DNA of 64,000 nt from GCA-003244245 sp036266995 (GTDB lineage: Bacteria; Actinomycetota; Actinomycetes; Mycobacteriales; Pseudonocardiaceae). Positions 57,784 to 64,000 of this stretch are shown here, piece after piece. The notes under the pieces are model-generated. The model did not search any database, was not told the origin of the DNA, and saw only the letters and a list, made by a program, of their open reading frames with translations. Positions within the stretch are counted from its first letter, which is position 1. Each line of letters starts with the position of its first letter. The stretch lies in NCBI GenBank assembly GCA_036266995.1, contig DATAWX010000013.1, positions 1 through 64,000 on the forward strand, written 5' to 3'. A program made the position numbers and the translations under genes.

Positions 57784-58087
57784 CGGCGGCTACCCCCAAA
57801 GAGCGGCTGCATCAGGGCACCAGACCCCCTCAGCTTTCCACGATACAGCTGGCGAAAACGATGCCAGACCAACGGGTTAGATTTGAGTTTCCTGGCGAAA
57901 GGTTTCTTTTGTGCATTCATACCTGCGCCCTTACAGTGCGGAGGCTGGCATCGCCTGTGCTGGGTGGCGAACGGGTGGTCGGCCACCCAACATGTATCAG
58001 CGCAGCGGTACACGGGCTCTTAAATCTCTGTTGCGAAGGAGTTTATTTTGCTCATAACGCTCACCAAGAAGACAGGGGGACGCCTCG
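57784..58087. other. Divergent promoter region, carboxylesterase and asnB
   Basis: These 304 bases are less GC-rich than the flanks and carry no credible gene. They should hold promoters for both genes. A GGGG-rich ribosome site precedes the asnB start. I could not assign promoter boxes. Confidence 0.45.
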
Positions 58088-59929
58088 ATGTGCGGGATCA
58101 CCGGCTGGGTTTCGTTCGATCGAGATCTGACTCGGCACCAGTCGGACCTCGACGCGATGACCGCGACCATGGCCTGTCGAGGGCCAGACGCCGAGGGCAG
58201 CTGGCTTGATCGGCATGCCGCGTTGGGTCACCGCAGACTGGCAGTGATCGATATTGAGGGCGGCACGCAGCCGATGTCGGTGGATACCGACGACGGCACC
58301 GTGACGATCACCTACAGCGGGGAGGCCTATAACTTCACCGAACTCCGCGGTGAGCTGCGCCGCCGGGGCCACCAGTTCCGAACCCGCAGCGATACCGAGG
58401 TGGTGCTGCGCGGCTATCTGGAGTGGGGTGAGGCGGTCGCCGAACGCCTCAACGGCATGTACGCCGTCGCCATCTGGGACACCAGGGTCGAAAAGCTCGT
58501 CATGATCCGCGACCGGATGGGCATCAAGCCGTTCTACTTGTCCCCTACCAGCGACGGGGTGCTGTTCGGCTCGGAGCCCAAAGCGATCCTGGCCAACCCG
58601 CTGGCGGACCGCGTGGTCGACCTGGACGGTCTGCGTGAACTGTTCACCTTCACCAAGACGCCTGGCCAGGCGGTGTGGTGTGGGATGTGCGAGGTTCTCC
58701 CGGGCACCGTGGTCACCGTCGACCGCGCCGGGATCCGGAAGCACAGTTACTGGAGGCTGCAGACCCGCACGCACACCGACGACCAGCAGACCAGCATCGC
58801 CACCGTCCGCTCCCTGCTCGACGACATCGTGGCCCGCCAGCTCGTGGCCGACGTGCCGCGCTGCGTGCTCCTCTCGGGCGGTCTGGACTCCAGCGTGCTC
58901 ACCGCGCTGGCCGCCGCGCAGCTCGGTGAGCACGGCGAGCAGGTCCGCAGCTTCGCGGTCGACTTCGTCGGGCAGACCGAGACCTTCACCCCCGATGACA
59001 TGCGCGGCACCCCGGACACCCCCTACGCGCACGAGGTGGCCGCCCACGTCGGCTCGCGGCACCAGGACATCATGCTCGACCACACCACGCTGGCCGATCC
59101 GGCGGTGCGCCGCGCGGTGGTCACCGCGCGGGACCTCCCGGGCGGCCTCGGCGACATGGACGCCTCGCTGTATCTGCTGTTCAAGACCATCCGTGGGCAC
59201 TCCACGGTTGCCCTGTCCGGGGAATCCGCCGACGAGATCTTCGGCGGGTACCGCTGGTTCCACCAGCCCGAGGTGCAGGCCGCGGACACCTTTCCCTGGA
59301 TCGCGGCCTCTCCGGCCCGCCCGCGCACCCAGGCGCCTGACCCACTCAACGCCGACCTCACCGCCGCCCTCGACCTGCCCACCTACCTCCATGACCGCTA
59401 CGCCGACGCGGTCGCCGAGGTCGAGTCGGTCGAGAACGAGACCGAGCACGAACGGCGGATGCGGGTGATCTGCTACCTGCACCTGACCCGGTTCGTCCAG
59501 CTGCTGCTGGACCGCAAAGACCGGATCAGCATGGCCGTCGGCCTAGAGGTCCGGGTGCCCTTCTGCGACCACCGACTCGTCGAGTACGTCTACAACACCC
59601 CCTGGTCGGTCAAGACCTTCGACGGCCGGGAGAAAAGCCTGCTCCGCGCTGCGGCCACCGACCTGCTACCCCGCTCGGTGCTGCAGCGGGTGAAAAGCCC
59701 ATACCCCTCCACCCAAGACCCCCTCTACATCAGTGCCCTGCAGCAGCAGGCCAAGGAGCTGCTCGCGACAGACGACCCGGTGTTCGGGCTGGTCAACCGC
59801 CGCTGGGTAGACAACGCCGCGCAGCAGGATCCGGCCACCATTCCCACCGACATCCGCCACGGGATCGAACGGACCCTCGATCTGAGCACCTGGCTCGACA
59901 TCTACCGCCCTCAGCTCCGACTACCCTGA
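58088..59929 (+). CDS. asnB: Asparagine synthase (glutamine-hydrolysing)
   Basis: The 613-residue product starts MCGITGWVSF, with Cys2 as the glutaminase nucleophile after Met removal. It has RGPDAEGSW, AVIDIEGGTQPM and the PP-loop LLSGGLDSSVLTALAA near residue 261, then LSGESADEIFGGYRWF and VGLEVRVPFCDHRLVEY. AsnB makes asparagine from aspartate, ATP and glutamine. Related enzymes tailor peptides in biosynthetic clusters, but nothing around it suggests that. Confidence 0.95.
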   Translation: MCGITGWVSFDRDLTRHQSDLDAMTATMACRGPDAEGSWLDRHAALGHRRLAVIDIEGGTQPMSVDTDDGTVTITYSGEAYNFTELRGELRRRGHQFRTRSDTEVVLRGYLEWGEAVAERLNGMYAVAIWDTRVEKLVMIRDRMGIKPFYLSPTSDGVLFGSEPKAILANPLADRVVDLDGLRELFTFTKTPGQAVWCGMCEVLPGTVVTVDRAGIRKHSYWRLQTRTHTDDQQTSIATVRSLLDDIVARQLVADVPRCVLLSGGLDSSVLTALAAAQLGEHGEQVRSFAVDFVGQTETFTPDDMRGTPDTPYAHEVAAHVGSRHQDIMLDHTTLADPAVRRAVVTARDLPGGLGDMDASLYLLFKTIRGHSTVALSGESADEIFGGYRWFHQPEVQAADTFPWIAASPARPRTQAPDPLNADLTAALDLPTYLHDRYADAVAEVESVENETEHERRMRVICYLHLTRFVQLLLDRKDRISMAVGLEVRVPFCDHRLVEYVYNTPWSVKTFDGREKSLLRAAATDLLPRSVLQRVKSPYPSTQDPLYISALQQQAKELLATDDPVFGLVNRRWVDNAAQQDPATIPTDIRHGIERTLDLSTWLDIYRPQLRLP

Positions 59930-59957
59930 CCAGAGCTCCACAATGATGAGAACACGT

Positions 59958-59975
59958 CGACCCAATGTTGGGTCG
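59958..59975. terminator. Short hairpin after asnB
   Basis: CGACCCAA TG TTGGGTCG forms an 8-bp stem 28 bases after the asnB stop. It is short but lies where a terminator is expected. Confidence 0.45.
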
Positions 59976-60184
59976 CAGCGGCTTACCACCCGCCCCCGGC
60001 CCCGGCCCCGGCCAGAAGGACCCCCACGCGCAGCGTGCGACTGGTCCGAACTGAGCCCCAAAGACACCCGATGTGGAAAGTTAAGTTGAGCCAGCGCGAC
60101 CCCGGAGCGACGTCGGCCAGCCTTGTCACGTGACTAGTCGGCAGCTGATACTAAAGTCACGACTCAACCTGGTAGGAGGCCACA

Positions 60185-60385
60185 ATGACACTCCGACGGC
60201 TCGATGGCGATGACGCCCTGTGCAAGGACGGCTTCACGTGTCCTGGCGTCTGGGAGGAGCACGAAGGTGCGAAGGACGTCATCGTGGTCGGCAAGCGGAT
60301 CGGCTCGTCGCCGGTTCCGCTCGGGCCTGATGAGGTGGCCGTCCGGCTTCCCCGTCGGATACTGCAAGAAGCTGACCTGGGGTGA
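60185..60385 (+). CDS. Small protein of XRE/DUF6879 module
   Basis: The 66-residue product (LRRLDGDDALCKDGFTCPGVWEEHEGAKDVIVVGKRI...VAVRLPRRILQEADLG) follows a GGAGG site. Its stop overlaps the DUF6879 gene start (GTGA). Small proteins like this accompany DUF6879/XRE pairs, occupying the place DUF397 has in the other module. Two Cys are present. Function unknown. Confidence 0.7.
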   Translation: MTLRRLDGDDALCKDGFTCPGVWEEHEGAKDVIVVGKRIGSSPVPLGPDEVAVRLPRRILQEADLG

Positions 60386-60915
60386 TCATGGATCTGGAGG
60401 ACCTGAATCGGATCGTGGCTCACTCCCAACGATCTGCGTTCCGACTGGAGGCCTTGCAGCAGTACCTCGTGCCACAGGAGGCTGATGAGTTCGCGCAGTG
60501 GCGTGCAGGGCACCCATTGACGTTGCCGACTCCGGAGACCAGCCCGTGGCTGGCTCGGATTCAGGCAGCGGTGGCTTGCGGCTACCGGTGGTATCGAGTG
60601 CACCTACTGGATCGGCCGTTGTCTGATTACGTGCGGTATGAGTTGTGGGGCTATCAAGCCAACCAGGCCGCCGGCGAGGAGATCTACCTCGCTGACCGGG
60701 ACGCGCACGCTGACCTCCAGCAGCTTCGCGAGGACTTCTGGCTGATCGACGATACGATTGCCATTCGGATGATCTATGACGACGAGGGTCACTTTCTGCG
60801 TCCGGAACGCGCTGCCGAGTCGGCCCGGTACCAGGAGATGCGGGAGATCGCGCTTCGTCATGCCGGTTCCCTCAACGAGTACCTCGCTCGGAGGCGCCCG
60901 CGGTTGACCGCATGA
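60382..60915 (+). CDS. DUF6879 protein
   Basis: The 177-residue product matches the DUF6879 pattern: FRLEALQQYLVPQEADEFAQWRAG, RWYRVHLLDRPLSDYVRYEL, EEIYLADRD, and REDFWLIDDTIAIRMIYDDEGHFL. The family's role is unknown, though it is nearly always next to an XRE regulator with a DUF5753 domain, as here (4-base overlap at 60912). It starts at GTG 60382, overlapping the previous stop. Confidence 0.85.
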   Translation: MIMDLEDLNRIVAHSQRSAFRLEALQQYLVPQEADEFAQWRAGHPLTLPTPETSPWLARIQAAVACGYRWYRVHLLDRPLSDYVRYELWGYQANQAAGEEIYLADRDAHADLQQLREDFWLIDDTIAIRMIYDDEGHFLRPERAAESARYQEMREIALRHAGSLNEYLARRRPRLTA

Positions 60916-61769
60916 CCGACCCCGCCGGGGAACGCCGTCGCCTCGCCGCCGCGCTCCGCGACATGCGTACCGATGCCGGTCTCTCCACCACTCAGCTGGC
61001 CGCCCGCCTCGGCTGGTCGCAGTCCAAGGTGTCCAAGACGGAGCTTGGTCGGAGTCGGCCGCAGCCCGACCACGTCGACGCCTGGGCCCGGGCCACCCGC
61101 GCCGCGCCGGCGATCCGTGACGAGATGTTGAGGATCGCCTCCCAGGCGGCCGTGCAGGCCACGGAATGGCGCCGTGAACTGGCACCCGGGCGGCAACGCA
61201 AGCAGGAGGAGATCCACCGCCTTGAGGCAGCAGCTTCGGTCATTCGGGTTTTCTCCCCGGACGTCATGGTGGGCTTCGCGCAGACTCGTCCCTACGCCGA
61301 GGCGATGTTTCGACTCGGCCGTCGAGTCGAACCAGCGGACGATCTCGACGAAGCGATAAACGCTCGGCTCGCTCGCCAAACACTGCTGGAGGATTCAAGC
61401 AAGCGCTTCGAGCTGGTGATGGGCGAGACGGCGCTGCGGCGTGTTCTCATTCCGCCAGAGGCGATGCGGGTCCAGCTGAACCGCCTCGCCGATCTGGCCG
61501 CCCACCGCAACGTCGTCGTCGGGGTAATCCCATTCCGCGCCAAGGAGCGCGTGCATCAGTATCACGGATTCGCGATCCTCGGTGACCCGGAGATCGACGA
61601 CGAGGCGATCGTGCTGGTCGAAACCGTCACCAGGGCCATCACAGTCCGCGCCACTTCCGAGGTCGCGGAGTACGTAGATCACTTCAACGGACTCCGCGCC
61701 GCAGCCATCGAGGGTAGGCATCTGAAGACGCTGCTCCAGGGAGTCGTCGCAGAAGTCACTACAGAGTGA
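60912..61769 (+). CDS. XRE-family regulator with DUF5753-like domain
   Basis: The 285-residue protein has an HTH (LRDMRTDAGLSTTQLAARLGWSQSKVSKTELGRSRPQPDHVDAW) followed by a DUF5753-type domain (VIRVFSPDVMVGFAQTRPYAEAMFRLGR...LVMGETALRRVLIPPEAM). It overlaps the DUF6879 gene. It differs from the regulator at 27722 mainly in partner genes. A weak inverted repeat overlaps its 3' end. Confidence 0.9.
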   Translation: MTDPAGERRRLAAALRDMRTDAGLSTTQLAARLGWSQSKVSKTELGRSRPQPDHVDAWARATRAAPAIRDEMLRIASQAAVQATEWRRELAPGRQRKQEEIHRLEAAASVIRVFSPDVMVGFAQTRPYAEAMFRLGRRVEPADDLDEAINARLARQTLLEDSSKRFELVMGETALRRVLIPPEAMRVQLNRLADLAAHRNVVVGVIPFRAKERVHQYHGFAILGDPEIDDEAIVLVETVTRAITVRATSEVAEYVDHFNGLRAAAIEGRHLKTLLQGVVAEVTTE

Positions 61770-61792
61770 CAAAATTTAGTCCTGTACTCTGT
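61761..61792. promoter_or_regulatory. Inverted repeat at the end of the XRE gene
   Basis: ACAGAGT (61761-61767) and ACTCTGT (61786-61792) are inverted around an 18-base, AT-rich spacer (TTTAGTCCTGT). It overlaps the regulator stop and precedes the next gene. It may be an operator or a weak terminator. Confidence 0.35.
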
Positions 61793-61907
61793 TGGAGGTG
61801 AAGACTAAACCCGGACGGGACGACCCCGAGTGGCGCCACCACGGATGCGCACCACATCCAACCCTGCGGCGGTCAGTCGCGGTGGACGCCAGCCTGACGA
61901 GCGCCTC

Positions 61908-62102
61908 ATGAGTTCCCCTGTGATACGTCCCCCGTTGGTCGATAGCCCAGACGCTGCCGCCCGGATGCTGTGTGACCACTTCCTGGCCAACGCCGACCGT
62001 GGCGACAACGCCGCCAACGACGAACTCGTCACCGAACTGGCGCGTCGGATCCGTGTCCAACAGGCATCCAGCGACGGCGGTCGCCGATGCCGACGGCGCT
62101 GA
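61908..62102 (+). CDS. Small hypothetical protein
   Basis: The 64-residue ORF (MSSPVIRPPLVDSPDAAARMLCDHFLANADRGDNAANDELVTELARRIRVQQ...) has a helical, balanced composition. Its ATG overlaps the stop of a 37-codon frame starting GTG 61798 (TCATGA). Its stop overlaps the next gene. I recognise no family, but the coupled layout suggests a real small operon. Confidence 0.45.
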   Translation: MSSPVIRPPLVDSPDAAARMLCDHFLANADRGDNAANDELVTELARRIRVQQASSDGGRRCRRR

Positions 62103-62641
62103 CTGCACAGCGTGGGAACAACCCGGCGGCATCAACCACACCGACACCGCGGGTGGACGTGACGCTGCAACTATCAACTCGGACCGTGGCCTGGTTAGCC
62201 GACAAGCCCCGCGCCCGGGAATTGGTCGACTCGGTCTGGGGCAAGCTCGTCGAGTTGGAGCGGGAGGGTCACCACCCCGGTGCCATCGCAGCGCTGCGGT
62301 TCATCCTGATCCACCACCAACCGCCCTCCTCCACCGGCCGATGCCGCACCTGCCGCCGATACACATGGCGTCGCCTATGGCGCCGCCACCCTTTTCCCTG
62401 CACCGTGTGGCGCCAGGTCCGCGCCGAACTGCTGGGACCGCTCGTCAGCGGCGGTCGCCCCCACAAGCCGGACAAAGCGCGAGCGTTCGGGACTGTTGCC
62501 TGGCCACCCGGGTCCGAGGGCATGCCCCCGAACCGAGATCCATCACCATGCTGTGGTGGTTCTACCTCGGCAGCATCGTCACGCTGTTCGGCGCGCAGCT
62601 CAACGTGGTGCTTAAGGAACGGCAACACCCCCGCAGGCTAA
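62087..62641 (+). CDS. Hypothetical protein with CxxC and Arg/Trp-rich region
   Basis: The readable core (residues about 20-125) is LQLSTRTVAWLADKPRARELVDSVWGKLVELEREGHHPGAIAALRFIL followed by GRCRTCRRYTWRRLWRRHPFPCTVWRQVRAELLG. Its Cys and basic residues suggest a metal or nucleic-acid binding patch. Similar small proteins are common in related actinobacteria, by my recollection. The last 60 residues overlap a YihY remnant in another frame and are probably not native. A GTG at 62156 is a possible alternative start. Confidence 0.5.
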   Translation: MPTALTAQRGNNPAASTTPTPRVDVTLQLSTRTVAWLADKPRARELVDSVWGKLVELEREGHHPGAIAALRFILIHHQPPSSTGRCRTCRRYTWRRLWRRHPFPCTVWRQVRAELLGPLVSGGRPHKPDKARAFGTVAWPPGSEGMPPNRDPSPCCGGSTSAASSRCSARSSTWCLRNGNTPAG

Positions 62642-62763
62642 TCGACAGCCCAGCCACCAAAGCCGACTACCGAGCCTACGACGCGTACGCCAAGGAACGT
62701 ACCTACCATCAGGACGAGGGAGTCCACACCGAATTCCCGCACCATGAAGCCGACGAGGGTTGA
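62548..62763 (+). pseudogene. YihY/BrkB-family membrane protein C-terminal remnant
   Basis: The 71-residue frame begins MLWWFYLGSIVTLFGAQLNVVLKERQHPRRL, matching the last membrane helix and tail of YihY (UPF0761) proteins. The rest (TKADYRAYDAYAKERTYHQDEGVHTEFPHHEADEG) is a typical charged tail. The preceding four or five helices are missing, so the gene is truncated. Confidence 0.6.
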
Positions 62764-62793
62764 GGGTTTCATCCCGTGAGAGGACCGAACGCA

Positions 62794-63294
62794 ATGGTGC
62801 AGCACGACTACGAGCAACAGCCGGAGGCGCCCGACATCGCAGCGGTGGTCCAGGAAGACACCGCGGAGACCCTGATCGGGCCGCCCGGAGCCGACCCGCT
62901 GGATGCCGGCTACGTCCCGCCGGACCGACCGTACGTCCTCGACGACGACACGATGACTGCGGCCGGGCAGCGTCACGGTGAGTCACTTGACGACCGATTG
63001 CGCCGGGAACAGCCCGAGCAGATGTTCGAGGACACCGACCGCTCCGGCCGGATCGCAATCGCCGGCGGCGGCCCCTATGGGGAAACCCCAGACGCGATCG
63101 AGGGCATCGACGAGGGTATAGATGGGGGCGCCGCGTCCGCGGAGGAAGCCGCCGTGCACGTCATCAATACCTGGATCGAGCCGGTCGACGACGAGCGCCC
63201 AAAGGACGACCCGGAGGTCACCGCGAGCCTGGCCGAGGATCAGCACGCCGACCAGGCGATAGCCGACGCAGCGCGGGACGCCGGACTGAGCTGA
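62794..63294 (+). CDS. DUF5709 protein
   Basis: The 166-residue acidic product contains ETLIGPPGADPLDAGYVPPDRPYVLDDDTMTAAGQRHGESLDDRLRREQPE, the DUF5709 signature, then a Gly/Glu/Asp-rich region and AAVHVINTWIEPVDDERP. The function is unknown. The ATG at 62794 is chosen (GAGAGG 10 bases before); a GTG at 62776 is possible. It is convergent with the next gene. Confidence 0.85.
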   Translation: MVQHDYEQQPEAPDIAAVVQEDTAETLIGPPGADPLDAGYVPPDRPYVLDDDTMTAAGQRHGESLDDRLRREQPEQMFEDTDRSGRIAIAGGGPYGETPDAIEGIDEGIDGGAASAEEAAVHVINTWIEPVDDERPKDDPEVTASLAEDQHADQAIADAARDAGLS

Positions 63295-63344
63295 CACCAG
63301 GCTGGACGTGGGCTAGGGACGCGAGTTGGTCACCAGGGGCATTG

Positions 63345-64000
63345 TCATGGGGCCGAGCCTGGGCCGGTAAACGTGGTGACGAACTGCAGACACCCATCAT
63401 TGGCCTGTGTTGAATAGCTGAGCTTGTCGATGTCAGACAGACCTTGATACGGCCCAGTCATGGCGCAGGGGGGATCCAGCCCCATCACATTATTGCCGGC
63501 GCTGTCCTTGATGACTTGAGACAGGTCGTCCATGAGGGGATGGACCTCCGGATCGGCGAGGCCTTCCACCGTCGATGTCGGGGTTGGGCTTGGCGTCGGC
63601 GTTGGGGCGGTCCAGGTGATAGTGATCTGCCCGTTGCCGCCGTTGATGGTGCCGTTGTTGACGCCTGGGGTCAGGCTGGGGGAAGTGATGGCCGCTGAGG
63701 CGACGGCGCTGCCACCTGCTCCGCCACCACCGGCGCCCCCGGCACCACCGAATAGGCCGCCACCACCGGAGCCACCACCACCACCGAAATAGCCGGCGCC
63801 CGCGCCGCCTCCCGCACCACCGCCCGAGGTCGTCGGATTCTGGCCCCCTGAGCAGGGAGGATTCTGCGTGCCGGTGCAGGGTAGGTTCCCGGCTCCTCCG
63901 ACACCGCCGGAGCCGGCGGTGCCATTGGCGCCATCACCCCCGTAACGCGGGTCGTTGGGATTCGCCCCACTCGCGTGCCGCCCGGGGTTGAGTCCACCGG
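63345..64000 (-). CDS. Gly-rich secreted protein, C-terminal part (5' end beyond window)
   Basis: The minus frame is open from the right edge (first full codon at 63998) to a TGA at 63347-63345. It encodes a Gly-rich segment (GGDGANGTAGSGGVGGAG, GGGGGSGGGGLFGGAGG) and then NGTINGGNGQITITW, the recurrent end of glycine-rich secreted domains. A Thr/Pro linker (TPTPSPTPTSTVEG) and a C-terminal part with two Cys follow. The N-terminus and any signal peptide lie outside the window. Confidence 0.65.
   Translation of the reverse strand, partial: GGLNPGRHASGANPNDPRYGGDGANGTAGSGGVGGAGNLPCTGTQNPPCSGGQNPTTSGGGAGGGAGAGYFGGGGGSGGGGLFGGAGGAGGGGAGGSAVASAAITSPSLTPGVNNGTINGGNGQITITWTAPTPTPSPTPTSTVEGLADPEVHPLMDDLSQVIKDSAGNNVMGLDPPCAMTGPYQGLSDIDKLSYSTQANDGCLQFVTTFTGPGSAP

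Noticed and set aside
58061..59482. Long minus-strand frame opposite asnB
   Set aside because: Antisense shadow. asnB has full catalytic motifs, and this frame has none.
61798..61911. 37-codon frame between the XRE gene and the next small gene
   Set aside because: Its GTG overlaps the only GGAGG sequence, so ribosome spacing is wrong. The ATGA overlap with the next gene could be chance.

Overview
The window is GC-rich bacterial DNA from an actinobacterium. It encodes mycothiol synthase (mshD), a LmeA-type lipid-binding protein, DUF3073, small-type PurL with separate PurQ and PurS, two mycothiol-dependent maleylpyruvate isomerase-fold proteins, DUF397 and DUF6879 regulator modules, and an RsiG-type c-di-GMP protein. 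The order of the purine/phoU block and of the leuA-recR-ybaB-oxidoreductase-methyltransferase-dnaX block resembles what I remember of Mycobacterium tuberculosis. The DUF397/XRE modules and RsiG point instead to a sporulating or filamentous relative, such as Pseudonocardiales. That placement is inference.

Layout. About 1-5.2 kb: phoU, mshD, an orphan GlnR-like regulator, lmeA, then a sulfur operon (cysteine-type leader peptide, CysA2-like sulfurtransferase, SseC-like DUF1416). 5.2-10.3 kb: TetR/P450 divergent pair, cupredoxin-like lipoprotein, nitrobindin, fur and ygfZ. 10.3-19.7 kb: RsiG-like protein, DUF3073 and the purine genes purM-purF and purL, purQ-purS, with small isomerase-fold and SCP2 genes between them. 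19.7-25.3 kb: accessory genes, including a tight operon of three membrane-anchored heptad-repeat proteins of unknown function. 25.3-37.2 kb: leuA with a leucine leader peptide, a DUF397/XRE module, recR, ybaB, a fatty-acid modification pair, dnaX, vapBC, a siderophore-interacting reductase, SRP RNA and tRNA-Ser(GGA).

37.2-46 kb is a low-density accessory zone. It holds gene remnants (aldehyde dehydrogenase, SigJ-type sigma factor, Hsp70-derived protein, possible globin), a tandem-duplicated lipoprotein, two possibly phasin-like proteins, a CBS protein, an AlkB-like dioxygenase, a possible peptide precursor and a secreted beta-helix protein. 46-54.3 kb is a complete kdp potassium-uptake locus: a small membrane protein, kdpF, A, B, C, E, a further small membrane ORF, then kdpD. 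Upstream lies a four-half-site candidate KdpE operator. 54.3-60 kb has a lipase-like hydrolase, a GNAT acetyltransferase, a carboxylesterase and asnB. 60-64 kb has a second XRE module (with DUF6879), small hypotheticals, a truncated YihY fragment, DUF5709 and the 3' end of a glycine-rich secreted protein that runs off the edge.

The least explained items are the heptad-repeat triad (21930-24301), a small hairpin repeat family that has entered gene ends, a paralogous pair of small DRKW proteins, and a small QHVELLP-motif peptide.
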